Positions 34,243 through 42,833 of a stretch of 64,000 nucleotides of DNA are shown piece by piece (within the stretch, counting starts at the first letter, position 1; each line of letters opens with the position of its first letter). The DNA lies in assembly GCF_036195325.1 (NCBI RefSeq), contig NZ_CP108101.1, forward strand, positions 2,542,001-2,606,000, written 5' to 3'. Position numbers and translations under genes: made by a program. Below the pieces are notes generated by a model. It saw nothing but the letters and a program-made list of their open reading frames with translations, was not told the DNA's origin and did not search any database. Source of the stretch: Streptomyces sp. NBC_00234. GTDB lineage: Bacteria > Actinomycetota > Actinomycetes > Streptomycetales > Streptomycetaceae.

Positions 34243-35466
34243 TCAGCTCCCCTCGCGCAGGCCCCACGGCGAGCCGTACTCGGTCAGCAGGTCGAGGAAG
34301 GGGCGGGGCGGCAGGGCTTCGGGGCCGAGGACGCCGCTCCCGGACCAGGCTCCGCTCGCGACGAGTTCGAGGGCGATGACCGGGTTGACGGCCGTCTGCC
34401 ACACCACCGCCTGGGATCCGTACTCGCCCATCGACCACTGGTTGTCGACGACGTGGTAGAGGTAGACCTCGCGTGCCGACCCGTCCTTGGTGCCCTTGAC
34501 CCACGTGCCCGCGCAGGTCTTGCCCGTCATACGGTCGCCCAGGGTGGCCGGGTCGGGCAGGCAGGCCGCGACCACGTCACGCGGGGACACCTCCACGGGC
34601 CCGTTCTCCGAGGGGACGGTGACCTTCTCGATGGCGTCCAGACCGAGCTCGTGCAGGGTCTTCAGTCTGGCGATGAAGTCGTCGCCGAGACCGTACTTGA
34701 ACGTCACCCGGCGGGCGTCGATCCAGCGCGGGATGAGCAGGACCTCTTCGTGCTCGACGTTGACGCACTCCACCGGGCCGATGCCCTCGGGGAAGTCGAA
34801 CACCTCCGGTTCACTGAAGGGAGCGGTGGTGAACCAGCCGCGGTCCTTCTCGTACACCACCGGGGGGTTGAGGCACTCCTCGATCGTCGTCCAGATGCTG
34901 AAGGACGGGGCGAAGTCGTAGCCCTCGACCGCCAGGTTGGCTCCGTCGCGGACGCCGATCTCCTCGATCTCGTCGAAGAGTTCGTCCGCCGCGTAGCGGG
35001 CGAAGACGTCCGAGAGTCCCGGTTCCACGCCCATACCGACCAGGGCCAGCCGTCCGGAACGCTCCCAGGTGCCGGCCTGTTCGAACTGCGCGTCGCCGAG
35101 CTTCACGCCGCACCGCTCGTGCGGGTGGGTGGCGTGCGGCGCGGACAGGGACATCGCCATGTCGAGATAGTGCGTGCCCGCCGCGCGCGCCGCGTTGAAC
35201 AGCGGCATCACGAACCGTGGATCGGTCGCGTTGAGCAGGGCGTCACAGCTCTCCTCGGCGAGCACCTGACGCACCGCCTCCTCGTCGGAGGCGTCCAGGC
35301 GCCTCGCGCTGAACCGGTCGCCGTGCCCCTCGAGCGCGGCGACCGCCGCCTCCGCGCGTGCGAGGTCGTAGTCCGCGACGACCATGTGGGTCAGGAAGTC
35401 GCGGCGGGCCGCGATCCGGGTGACGGCCGTACCCACGCCGCCCGCTCCCACGAGAAGTACGCGCAT
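34243..35466 (-). CDS. Saccharopine dehydrogenase family protein (Lys9-like)
   Basis: A 407-aa NAD(P)-binding protein. N-terminal Rossmann fold MRVLLVGAGGVGTAVTRIAA; then ATDPRFVMPLFNAARAAGTHYLDMA and GMGVEPGLSDVFARYAADEL, hallmark stretches of saccharopine dehydrogenase C-acting-on-N enzymes. Such enzymes act on lysine, polyamine or related adducts (for example carboxynorspermidine synthase-like). ATG 35466 follows AAGGTG by 6 bases; the three codons upstream are unlikely. Divergent from a TetR gene across 127 bases, so TetR control is likely. Confidence 0.88.
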   Translation of the reverse strand: MRVLLVGAGGVGTAVTRIAARRDFLTHMVVADYDLARAEAAVAALEGHGDRFSARRLDASDEEAVRQVLAEESCDALLNATDPRFVMPLFNAARAAGTHYLDMAMSLSAPHATHPHERCGVKLGDAQFEQAGTWERSGRLALVGMGVEPGLSDVFARYAADELFDEIEEIGVRDGANLAVEGYDFAPSFSIWTTIEECLNPPVVYEKDRGWFTTAPFSEPEVFDFPEGIGPVECVNVEHEEVLLIPRWIDARRVTFKYGLGDDFIARLKTLHELGLDAIEKVTVPSENGPVEVSPRDVVAACLPDPATLGDRMTGKTCAGTWVKGTKDGSAREVYLYHVVDNQWSMGEYGSQAVVWQTAVNPVIALELVASGAWSGSGVLGPEALPPRPFLDLLTEYGSPWGLREGS

Positions 35467-35542
35467 CTCACACACCTTTCAGTTGCCGGAAACGGTTGTC
35501 TCCGGGCTGGGCACGATGCAACGGGACTCCGGGGGTTAAGGT

Positions 35543-35553
35543 CAACGCCGTTG
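35543..35553. promoter_or_regulatory. Candidate TetR operator
   Basis: CAACG-C-CGTTG is an 11-bp near-palindrome in the 127-base region between the divergent saccharopine-dehydrogenase-like and TetR genes. Related AACGGTTG occurs at about 35484. Confidence 0.4.
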
Positions 35554-35593
35554 GCATAAGGGTCTCGATGTGCGGTGAGCAGGGAGCGTCGAC

Positions 35594-36379
35594 GTGGCGA
35601 AACACGTGGTGCCGGAGTCGGAACGACGCAGGCGCAGGCCGACGAGGCAGGGCACGGTGCTGTCCGAGAAGGTCATCGTGCAGACCGCGCTACGGATGCT
35701 GCGTGAACACGGAAGCACCGGACTGACGGCCCGCAGGCTGGGCGCGGCCCTGGGCGCCGACCCCAGCACCCTCTACCGGTACTTCGCCGGCCTGGACGAT
35801 CTGACCCGGGCCATCGGTGAGGAGCTCATGGGGCGGGCCCTGGACACCTGGACGGCCACCGGAGAGTGGCGGTCCGACCTGCGTTCCCTCGGTCAGGCCA
35901 TCCACGCGTCCTATCTCGCCCACCCCCAGGCCGCCGTGCTGACCGCCAGCCGGGTCACCGGGCGTCCGCGGGAGATCGCGGTGGACGAGACGATCCTCGG
36001 GATCCTGCGCGTCGCGGGCTTCCCGGACGCGGACGCGGTCGCCGTCTACCACGCGTTCATCGACCTCAGCCTGGCCTTCGCCGCTCTGGACGCCGGGTCC
36101 CTGGCACTGACCGACGAGGCCCTCGCAGCGGACGAGGAGATGTGGAATTCCACGTACGCCGAACTGTCCGCCGACACCCATCCGCACATTGCCGCCACCG
36201 CGCGGCTCCTGGCCGGGCGGATGACGCACAGCGCCTACCCCGTCGTCCTCGAAACGCTGCTGAACAGCGCGGCGGGGGAACTCACCCGGATACGCGCCCA
36301 GCGGCACTCCCGCCCCGCGGACGAACCGCGGCACGGACGACCTGAGGCAGCTCCGCGCCCCGGCGCGGGAGCAAAATGA
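35594..36379 (+). CDS. TetR family transcriptional regulator
   Basis: A 261-aa regulator with an extended Arg-rich N-terminus (SERRRRRPTRQG), a TetR helix-turn-helix (VIVQTALRMLREHGSTGLTA, then LGADPSTLYRYFAG) and a C-terminal domain of the tetracycline-repressor-like type (residues 90-225), followed by a Pro/Arg-rich tail. GTG 35594 has GGGAG 7 bases upstream. Probably represses the divergent saccharopine-dehydrogenase-like gene and itself. Confidence 0.88.
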   Translation: MAKHVVPESERRRRRPTRQGTVLSEKVIVQTALRMLREHGSTGLTARRLGAALGADPSTLYRYFAGLDDLTRAIGEELMGRALDTWTATGEWRSDLRSLGQAIHASYLAHPQAAVLTASRVTGRPREIAVDETILGILRVAGFPDADAVAVYHAFIDLSLAFAALDAGSLALTDEALAADEEMWNSTYAELSADTHPHIAATARLLAGRMTHSAYPVVLETLLNSAAGELTRIRAQRHSRPADEPRHGRPEAAPRPGAGAK

Positions 36380-36396
36380 ACCCACAAAACGCGTTT

Positions 36397-36423
36397 CCCA
36401 AGCTCAGAACGATTCTGCTTGGG
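36397..36423 (-). terminator. Terminator downstream of tRNA(CAT)
   Basis: Stem CCCAAG/CTTGGG plus CAGAA/TTCTG with a small bulge, directly beyond the 3' end of the minus-strand tRNA gene. Confidence 0.6.
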
Positions 36424-36432
36424 CTTCCTCGG

Positions 36433-36506
36433 TGGGGCGGGTGGGACTCGAACCCACGGCCGACGGATTATGAGTCCGCTGCTCTAACCGGCTGAGCTAC
36501 CGCCCC
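36433..36506 (-). tRNA. tRNA with anticodon CAT (elongator Met or Ile2)
   Basis: A 74-nt cloverleaf on the minus strand: acceptor GGGGCGG/CCGCCCC, D-arm AGCTCAGCCGGTTAGAGC, anticodon stem GCGGA/TCCGT with loop CTCATAA (anticodon CAT), T-arm with GGTTCGAGTCC, discriminator A. The loop and A73 are shared by elongator Met and lysidine-modified Ile2 tRNAs; it is not an initiator because the acceptor has a normal 1-72 pair. The 3' CCA is not fully encoded. Confidence 0.93.
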
Positions 36507-36712
36507 GTTTCGGCGTGGCGCGTACACGTGTGCGCGCCGTCTGCCGCAGCATAGCCGGTCATACGATCTCTCGCTCCGGCATGCCCGTCTTCACGTGACC
36601 ATGAGGACTGCGCTGGTGGCTGCCCGGTTCCGGTCGTCGCGAACTCCCCACGAAAGAGTCACGGCGGGAGTCCGCCCACGAGGCATGGACGGACGGAACG
36701 GGCACACGAAAA

Positions 36713-36730
36713 AGGACCCCGAGGGGTCCT
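36713..36730 (-). terminator. Rho-independent terminator of the tRNA-Asn pair
   Basis: On the minus strand an 8-bp stem AGGACCCC/GGGGTCCT with a 2-base loop is followed by TTTTTC, 11 bases beyond the last tRNA. The T-run makes it one of the few canonical terminators here. Confidence 0.85.
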
Positions 36731-36741
36731 CTTCCGTTCTG

Positions 36742-36814
36742 CTCCTCCGACTGGACTCGAACCAGTAACCTGCCGGTTAACAGCCGGCTGCTCTGCCAAT
36801 TGAGCTACAGAGGA
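36742..36814 (-). tRNA. tRNA-Asn(GTT), distal copy
   Basis: 73-nt cloverleaf: acceptor TCCTCTG/CGGAGGA (one G-U pair), D-arm AGCTCAATTGGCAGAGC, anticodon stem CCGGC/GCCGG with loop TGTTAAC (GTT), T-arm with GGTTCGAGTCC, discriminator G. CCA not encoded. Only 5 bases separate it from the next copy. Confidence 0.96.
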
Positions 36815-36819
36815 TCGCG

Positions 36820-36892
36820 CTCCCCCGACTGGACTCGAACCAGTAACCTGCCGGTTAACAGCCGGCTGCTCTGCCAATTGAGCTACAGGGGA
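36820..36892 (-). tRNA. tRNA-Asn(GTT), proximal copy
   Basis: 73-nt cloverleaf with anticodon GTT, identical to the distal copy except in the acceptor stem (TCCCCTG/CGGGGGA). The pair arose by tandem duplication and is read from one promoter to the right, ending at 36713-36730. Discriminator G, no encoded CCA. Confidence 0.96.
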
Positions 36893-37074
36893 TTGCTGCG
36901 TTGCCTCGAATCGTACCTACCTGGCGGCTGCCGGGCGGCGCGCGTTCGCTGCGACACATACATTAGCGCAAGCAGGGGGGTGCTCCGCCAATCGGTTCCA
37001 CCCGGGGTGATCTCGGGTGCCCACGGGTAGGCGGGCAGGCAGATGTCGCACGGAGCGAAGGAAGGGTGGCAGCC

Positions 37075-37389
37075 ATGCGGTACCGGCTCACGTTCATCGC
37101 CGGAGTGGCCCTCGGTTACGTGCTCGGCACGCGAGCCGGGCGCGAGCGTTACGAGCAACTGAAGAAGTCCGCGCAGCAGCTGGCCCAGAACCCGGCCGTC
37201 CGGAACGCCGCGGAGTCGGCGGCCCAGGGCAGCCGGGAGTTCGCCGGCAAGGCGTACCACTCGGTGAGCGAGAAGGTGGGCGACACGGTCGGTGACCACG
37301 TGCCCGCGTCCGTCGCCGACCGGGTGCGCTCGCTGCGCGAGCGCAGCGCGCAGAACGGCGGCGACGACTGGGGCACCACCAATACCTAG
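37075..37389 (+). CDS. YtxH-like small membrane-associated protein
   Basis: A 104-aa protein with one N-terminal hydrophobic segment containing a GxxxG pattern (FIAGVALGYVLGTRAGRERY), followed by an amphipathic, alanine-rich helical region and an Asp/Gly-rich tail. This is the YtxH general-stress-protein layout; its biochemical role is unknown. ATG 37075 has GGAAGG 9 bases upstream; the GTG at 37066 abuts that site. It lies between the tRNA-Asn pair and a CCTAGG-flanked hairpin that contains its stop codon. Confidence 0.82.
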   Translation: MRYRLTFIAGVALGYVLGTRAGRERYEQLKKSAQQLAQNPAVRNAAESAAQGSREFAGKAYHSVSEKVGDTVGDHVPASVADRVRSLRERSAQNGGDDWGTTNT

Positions 37390-37443
37390 GCCGTGTCCGC
37401 AAAGTCTCGTCTGGCCGGCGGTGCTTTGCGGACACTCCCTAGG
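37385..37443. repeat. CCTAGG-flanked 12-bp inverted repeat (terminator or tiny MITE)
   Basis: GTGTCCGCAAAG (37393-37404) and its complement CTTTGCGGACAC (37424-37435) are separated by 19 bases and bracketed by CCTAGG on both sides (37385-37390, 37438-37443). The left CCTAGG contains the TAG stop of the YtxH-like gene. It can act as a terminator, but the matched flanks and transposon-like ends suggest a small insertion. Confidence 0.55.
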
Positions 37444-37535
37444 CGCTCTCCTTCGGCCGGCCCGAAGGGGCCCGCGCCGGACGTCCGACGGCGTCCGGTG
37501 CGGGAAAGCTCCGCCGGTGCGGCAGAATCTTGGGT

Positions 37536-38981
37536 ATGGGCATAGTCGCCGGCTTGGACAGTTCTTCCGCCTTCACTCACATCGTCGTCTGTGACACGGA
37601 CACGGGCGCCGTGCTGCGGCAGGGGTATGCCGCACACCCCATCGAGGCGAAGGCCACCGAGGCCGATCCGCAGGTATGGCTGCTCTCGCTCGGCGAGGCG
37701 GCCTCCGGCGGGCTGCTCGAAGGCGTGCAGGCCATCGGTGTCTCCGCCCAGCAGCACGGCCTCGTCCCCCTGGACCGCCAGGGCAATCTCGTACGTCCCG
37801 CGCTGCTCGGCAACGACCGCCGGGCGCAGGTGGCGGCGGCCGACCTGATCGACGGGCTCGGTGGCCGCAGGCCCTGGGCCGAGGCGGTCGGTGCCGTGCC
37901 GCAGGCCGCGCAGCCGGTGGCGAAGCTGCGCTGGCTGGCGCGCAACGAGCCGGAGAACGCCCAGCGCGTCGCCGCCGTCATGCAGCCGCACGACTGGCTG
38001 GTGTGGCAGCTGCTGGGCCGCCCCGCCCGGCGCACGACCGACCGCGGTGCCGCCTCCGGTACGGGGTACTGGTCGGCCGGCTCCGCCTCCTACCGTCCCG
38101 ATCTGGTCGAGCTCGCGCTCGGTCACCAGGCGACGCTGCCCGAGGTGCTCGGCCCCTCGGAATCCGCCGGGACCACGCCCGAGGGTCTGCTGATCTCCGC
38201 GGGCACGGGCGAGACGATGGCCGCCGCCTTCGGGCTCGGGGTCGCGGTCGGCGACGCCGTGGTGTCGCTGGGGGCCTCCGGTTCCGTGATGGCCGTGCAC
38301 CACGAGGCGCTGGCCGACCCGACCGGGATGATCACGTCGTTCGCCGACGCCACCGGGATGCATCTGCCGGTGGTCCACACGTCCAACGCCGTGCGGGTCC
38401 TGCGCGGCACCGCCGAGATGCTGGGGGTCGAGGGACTCGACGAACTCTCCGCGCTGGCGCTGAAGTCGACGCCGGGCGCCTCCGGGCTCGTCCTGCTGCC
38501 GTATCTGGAGGGTGAGCGCACTCCCCGGCTCCCGCACACCGCGGGGACGCTGAGCGGGATGCGGCGCGAGTCGATGAAGCCGGAGCACCTGGCGCGCGCG
38601 GCCTTCGAGGGGATGCTGTGCTCGCTGGCCGACGCGCTGGACGTGCTGCGCGGTCGCGGGGTCGAGGTGCGCCGGGTGTTCCTGCTGGGCGCGGCGGCCG
38701 AGCTGCCCGCGGTGCAGGCGCTGGCGCCCGCGGTGTTCGGTACGCAGGTCGTCGTGCCGCAGCCCGCCGAGTACGCGGCGCTGGGTGCGGCCCGGCAGGC
38801 GGCGTGGGCGCTCGGGGTCTCGGAGGGGACGCTCGACCCGCGTACTCCCCCGGCCTGGCAGGGCGCCGCGGCGCAGGTGCTGGAGCCCGGCGAGGAGCTC
38901 GCGGTCGGACGGGCCGTGCGCCAGCAGTACGGGGCAACGCGGGACCAGATCCACCCCGGGGCCTTCGACGATTCCGTCTGA
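37536..38981 (+). CDS. xylB: FGGY-family xylulokinase
   Basis: Cytoplasmic sugar kinase (481 aa) phosphorylating D-xylulose or a related ketose. FGGY features: N-terminal phosphate loop GIVAGLDSSSAFTHIV, substrate region SAQQHGLVPLD, LLGNDRR with the catalytic Asp, MQPHDWLVWQLLG, RTTDRGAASGTGYW, and the C-terminal LLPYLEGERTP typical of XylB. ATG 37536 yields the family start MGIVAGLD; it overlaps no other gene. No xylose isomerase gene is beside it; the ABC exporter operon follows. Confidence 0.87.
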   Translation: MGIVAGLDSSSAFTHIVVCDTDTGAVLRQGYAAHPIEAKATEADPQVWLLSLGEAASGGLLEGVQAIGVSAQQHGLVPLDRQGNLVRPALLGNDRRAQVAAADLIDGLGGRRPWAEAVGAVPQAAQPVAKLRWLARNEPENAQRVAAVMQPHDWLVWQLLGRPARRTTDRGAASGTGYWSAGSASYRPDLVELALGHQATLPEVLGPSESAGTTPEGLLISAGTGETMAAAFGLGVAVGDAVVSLGASGSVMAVHHEALADPTGMITSFADATGMHLPVVHTSNAVRVLRGTAEMLGVEGLDELSALALKSTPGASGLVLLPYLEGERTPRLPHTAGTLSGMRRESMKPEHLARAAFEGMLCSLADALDVLRGRGVEVRRVFLLGAAAELPAVQALAPAVFGTQVVVPQPAEYAALGAARQAAWALGVSEGTLDPRTPPAWQGAAAQVLEPGEELAVGRAVRQQYGATRDQIHPGAFDDSV

Positions 38982-39106
38982 GGCCGCGCCCCGGCCGGAT
39001 GCCTGGCGGGTTTTGACCTGGGTTTGAGCAAAAGCGTTCGCGGTCGCGGTGTGCGGTACCGGAAAATGGGTCGGCCTCTGCCCAACGCCGACTCCGAGAG
39101 ACACGC

Positions 39107-40840
39107 GTGCTCATAAAAATCCTGCGGACCCATCTCGGCCCGTACCGAAAACCCATTGCCCTGCTGGTCCTTCTCCAGCTGCTGCAGACCTGCGCCAGCC
39201 TCTACCTGCCCAGCCTCAACGCAGACATCATTGACAACGGTGTCGTGACGGGCGACACGGGCTACATCCTGGAGTTCGGCGGCATCATGATCGCCGTCAG
39301 CATCGTCCAGGTCGTGTGCAACGTCGGGGCGGTCTACTACGGCGCGCGCACCGCGTCCGCGCTCGGACGCGATGTCCGTGCCGCGGTCTTCGACCGGGTG
39401 CAGTCCTTCTCCGCGCGGGAACTCGGCCGCTTCGGCGCACCCTCGCTGATCACCCGGACGACCAATGACGTGCAGCAGGTCCAGATGCTGGTCCTGATGG
39501 CGTTCACCTTGATGGTCTCGGCGCCGATCATGTGCGTCGGCGGCATCGTCATGGCGCTCGGGCAGGACGTGCCGCTCTCCGCCGTGCTCCTCGCCGTGGT
39601 GCCGGTCCTCGGGATCTCGGTGAGCCTCATCGTGAAGAGGATGCGCCCGCTGTTCCGCACGATGCAGGAGCGGCTCGACACGGTGAACCGGGTGCTGCGC
39701 GAGCAGATCACCGGCAACCGCGTCATCCGCGCCTTCGTCCGGGACGCGTACGAGGAGAAGCGCTTCCGCGGGGCCAACACCGATCTGACGGACGTGTCCC
39801 TGTCCACCGGCCGGCTCATGGCGCTCATGTTCCCGACCGTGATGACCGTGGTGAACGTGTCGTCCATCGCGGTGGTCTGGTTCGGTGCGCACCGCATCGA
39901 CAGCGGCGGCATGCAGATCGGCGCGCTGACCGCGTTCCTCGCCTATCTGATGCAGATCGTGATGGCGGTGATGATGGCCACCTTCATGTTCATGATGGTG
40001 CCGCGCGCCGAGGTCTGTGCCGAGCGCATCCAGGAGGTCCTGGAGACCGATTCGAGCGTGGTGCCGCCTCTGGCCCCCGTCACGGAGCTGCGCAGTCACG
40101 GCCATCTGGAGGTACGGGGAGCGGAGTTCCGCTACCCGGGCGCCGAGGAGCCCGTGCTGCGCGAGGTGGACCTGGTGGCGCGGCCCGGCGAGACGACCGC
40201 GATCATCGGGTCGACGGGCAGCGGGAAGTCGACGCTGCTCGGGCTCGTACCGCGGCTGTTCGACGCGACGGACGGCGCGGTGCTCGTCGACGGCGTCGAC
40301 GTGCGCACGCTCGACCCGGTGCTGCTCGCGAAGACCGTGAGCCTGGTGCCGCAGAAGCCGTATCTGTTCTCCGGGACGGTCGCGACGAATCTGCGGTACG
40401 GGAATCCGGACGCGACCGACGAGGAGCTCTGGCACGCACTGGAGGTCGCTCAGGCCAAGGAGTTCGTGGAGGGGCTGGAGAACGGCCTGAACGCGCCGAT
40501 CGCGCAGGGCGGCACCAATGTCTCCGGTGGTCAGCGGCAGCGTCTGGCGATCGCCAGGACGCTGGTGCAGCAGCCGGAGATCTACCTCTTCGACGACTCG
40601 TTCTCGGCGCTCGACTACGCCACGGACGCCGCGCTGCGCGGGGCGCTCGCGCGGGAGACGGCCGGGGCGACGGTGCTGATCGTGGCCCAGCGAGTGTCCA
40701 CCATCCGTGACGCCGACCGGATTCTGGTGCTGGACGAGGGCCGGGTCGTCGGGACCGGCACCCATCACGAGCTGATGGACGGCAACGAAACCTACCGGGA
40801 GATCGTGCTCTCCCAGCTGACGGAAGCGGAGGCCGCGTAA
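39107..40840 (+). CDS. ABC exporter half-transporter, degenerate ATPase site
   Basis: Type IV exporter subunit (577 aa): six membrane helices (residues 15-300) then an ABC domain with Walker A GSTGSGKST, Q-loop VPQKPYLF, signature NVSGGQRQRLA, and Walker B IYLFDDS in which the catalytic Glu is replaced by Asp. The H-loop His is also replaced (VAQRVST). This is the non-catalytic partner of a heterodimeric exporter, as in TM287/288. GTG 39107. Its TAA stop overlaps the ATG of the next gene, so they are co-translated. Substrate unknown; relatives export drugs or lipids. Confidence 0.94.
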   Translation: MLIKILRTHLGPYRKPIALLVLLQLLQTCASLYLPSLNADIIDNGVVTGDTGYILEFGGIMIAVSIVQVVCNVGAVYYGARTASALGRDVRAAVFDRVQSFSARELGRFGAPSLITRTTNDVQQVQMLVLMAFTLMVSAPIMCVGGIVMALGQDVPLSAVLLAVVPVLGISVSLIVKRMRPLFRTMQERLDTVNRVLREQITGNRVIRAFVRDAYEEKRFRGANTDLTDVSLSTGRLMALMFPTVMTVVNVSSIAVVWFGAHRIDSGGMQIGALTAFLAYLMQIVMAVMMATFMFMMVPRAEVCAERIQEVLETDSSVVPPLAPVTELRSHGHLEVRGAEFRYPGAEEPVLREVDLVARPGETTAIIGSTGSGKSTLLGLVPRLFDATDGAVLVDGVDVRTLDPVLLAKTVSLVPQKPYLFSGTVATNLRYGNPDATDEELWHALEVAQAKEFVEGLENGLNAPIAQGGTNVSGGQRQRLAIARTLVQQPEIYLFDDSFSALDYATDAALRGALARETAGATVLIVAQRVSTIRDADRILVLDEGRVVGTGTHHELMDGNETYREIVLSQLTEAEAA

Positions 40841-42774
40841 TGGCCGGGCCTGGCGGACGCATGATGGCGGGCGGCGCTCCGACCGAGCGGTCCATGGACT
40901 TCAAGGGGTCCGGGAAGCGGCTGCTGAAGAGGTTCAGCCAGGAGAAGTCCTCGCTGTACGCGATGCTCGTCGCCGTGGCGCTGAGCGTGGGGCTCTCGGT
41001 GGTCGGCCCGAAGATCCTCGGCAAGGCGACCGACCTGATCTTCGCGGGCGTGGTCGGCCGCGGGATGCCGGAGGGGAGCTCGAAGGCTGAGGCCATCGAG
41101 GGACTGCGGGAGAAGGGCAGCGACGGTCTGGCCGACATGCTCTCCGCCGTGGACTTCACCCCGGGCGAGGGCATCGACTTCGGTGCGGTGGGCAACGTCC
41201 TGCTGGTGGCGCTCGTGGTCTACCTGGGTGCCGGGCTGCTGATGCTGGTGTCGACCCGGCTGTCGATCCGGGTGATCAACCGGGTCGTGTTCCAGCTGCG
41301 CGAGGACCTCCAGACGAAGCTGGCGCGGCTGCCGCTGTCGTACTTCGACCGGCAGAAGCGCGGCGAGGTGCTGAGCCGCGCGACGAACGACATCGACAAC
41401 ATCTCGCAGACGATGCAGCAGACGATGGGGCAGCTCATCAACTCCCTGCTGACCATCGTCGGCGTACTGATCATGATGTTCTGGATCTCGCCGCTGCTGG
41501 CGCTGGTCGCCCTGGTGACGATCCCGCTCTCGGTGGTCGTCGCGGCCCGGGTGGGCAAGCGTTCGCAGCCGCAGTTCGTGCAGCAGTGGAAGGTGACGGG
41601 CCGGCTCAACGCCCACATCGAGGAGATGTACACCGGCCACACCCTGGTGAAGGTCTTCGGGCGGCAGGAGGAGTCCGCGAGGGACTTCGCCGAGCAGAAC
41701 GACGCGCTGTACGAGGCGGGCTTCAAGGCCCAGTTCAACAGCGGGATCATGCAGCCGCTGATGATGTTCGTGTCGAACCTGAACTACGTGCTGGTCGCGG
41801 TCGTCGGCGGGCTCAGGGTCGCTTCCGGCGCCCTGTCCATCGGCGATGTGCAGGCGTTCATCCAGTACTCGCGGCAGTTCTCGATGCCGCTGACCCAGGT
41901 CGCCTCGATGGCGAACCTGGTGCAGTCGGGCGTCGCGTCGGCCGAGCGGATCTTCGAGCTGCTGGACGCCGACGAGCAGGAGCCCGACCCGGCCCCGGAG
42001 TCACGCACCCGCCCCGGCACGCCGCTGGGCAGCGTCTCGCTGGAGAAGGTGTCCTTCCGCTACGACCCGGAGAAGCCGCTCATCGAGAACCTGTCGCTGA
42101 GCGTGGAACCGGGCCACACCGTCGCGATCGTCGGCCCGACCGGGGCCGGCAAGACGACGCTCGTGAATCTGCTGATGCGCTTCTACGAGGTGACGGGCGG
42201 CCGGATCCTCCTCGACGGCACCGATGTGTCGACGATGTCGCGCGACGAACTCCGGTCCGGGATAGGCATGGTCCTCCAGGACACCTGGCTGTTCGGTGGG
42301 TCGATCGCGGACAACATCGCGTACGGCGCTTCGCGCGAGGTCACCCGGGAGGAGATCGAGGAGGCGGCCAGGGCGGCCCACGCCGACCGCTTCATCCGCA
42401 CCCTGCCGGACGGTTACGACACGGTGATCGACGACGAGGGCTCCGGGGTCAGCGCGGGCGAGAAGCAACTGATCACCATCGCGCGGGCGTTCCTGTCCGA
42501 CCCGGTGATCCTGGTGCTCGACGAGGCGACGAGCTCGGTGGACACCCGTACCGAGGTGCTGATCCAGAAGGCGATGGCACGGCTCGCGCACGGCCGGACC
42601 AGCTTCGTGATCGCACACCGGCTCTCCACGATCCGGGACGCGGACGTGATCCTGGTGATGGAGAACGGTTCCATCGTCGAACAGGGCACGCACGACGAGC
42701 TGTTGGCGGCCGGGGGCGCGTACGCCCGGTTGTACGCGGCACAGTTCGCCCAGGCGCTGGCCGAGGTGGACTAG
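40840..42774 (+). CDS. ABC exporter half-transporter, catalytic subunit
   Basis: Partner subunit (644 aa). Membrane domain with a 60-residue insertion after helix 1 (about residues 70-110, Gly/Glu-rich, extracytoplasmic), then an ABC domain: Walker A GPTGAGKTT, Q-loop VLQDTWLF, signature VSAGEKQLI (divergent from LSGGQ), Walker B VILVLDEATSS with the catalytic Glu, and H-loop IAHRLST. Canonical Walker B and H-loop residues complement the degenerate partner. ATG 40840 overlaps the partner's stop. The TAG stop lies within the CTAGGGTC repeat. Confidence 0.94.
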   Translation: MAGPGGRMMAGGAPTERSMDFKGSGKRLLKRFSQEKSSLYAMLVAVALSVGLSVVGPKILGKATDLIFAGVVGRGMPEGSSKAEAIEGLREKGSDGLADMLSAVDFTPGEGIDFGAVGNVLLVALVVYLGAGLLMLVSTRLSIRVINRVVFQLREDLQTKLARLPLSYFDRQKRGEVLSRATNDIDNISQTMQQTMGQLINSLLTIVGVLIMMFWISPLLALVALVTIPLSVVVAARVGKRSQPQFVQQWKVTGRLNAHIEEMYTGHTLVKVFGRQEESARDFAEQNDALYEAGFKAQFNSGIMQPLMMFVSNLNYVLVAVVGGLRVASGALSIGDVQAFIQYSRQFSMPLTQVASMANLVQSGVASAERIFELLDADEQEPDPAPESRTRPGTPLGSVSLEKVSFRYDPEKPLIENLSLSVEPGHTVAIVGPTGAGKTTLVNLLMRFYEVTGGRILLDGTDVSTMSRDELRSGIGMVLQDTWLFGGSIADNIAYGASREVTREEIEEAARAAHADRFIRTLPDGYDTVIDDEGSGVSAGEKQLITIARAFLSDPVILVLDEATSSVDTRTEVLIQKAMARLAHGRTSFVIAHRLSTIRDADVILVMENGSIVEQGTHDELLAAGGAYARLYAAQFAQALAEVD

Positions 42775-42814
42775 GGTCTTTCGTTTGGATCAGGCCGGAT
42801 CAGGGAGCGGGGTC
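42771..42814 (+). repeat. Solo end of the CTAGGGTCTTTCG repeat family
   Basis: 44 bases identical to 55796-55839, the left end of the complete element there. It begins CTAGGGTCTTTCG and supplies the stop codon TAG (42772-42774) of the ABC gene. No right-hand arm is present; the copy runs into a terminator hairpin. Confidence 0.8.
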
Positions 42815-42832
42815 CGGTGCGTACGGACCCCG
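42808..42832. terminator. Terminator between ABC exporter and hrdA
   Basis: Perfect 9-bp stem CGGGGTCCG / CGGACCCCG with a 7-base loop, between converging genes and 2 bases from the hrdA stop codon. Its left arm is built from the repeat at 42771. Confidence 0.75.
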
Positions 42833-42833
42833 T

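Noticed and set aside
36507..36741. Possible small RNA or gene between tRNA(CAT) and the tRNA-Asn terminator
   Set aside because: Only ordinary intergenic sequence and the tRNA promoter region; no hairpin or coding signal beyond the terminator.
36659..36877. Minus-strand frame reading AVNRQVTGSSPVGG twice
   Set aside because: It is the translated tRNA-Asn pair, a well-known spurious protein; the opposite-strand frame at 36800-37030 is likewise an artefact.
38123..40768. 881-codon minus-strand open frame
   Set aside because: Antisense shadow of xylulokinase and ABC exporter genes; no family resemblance.
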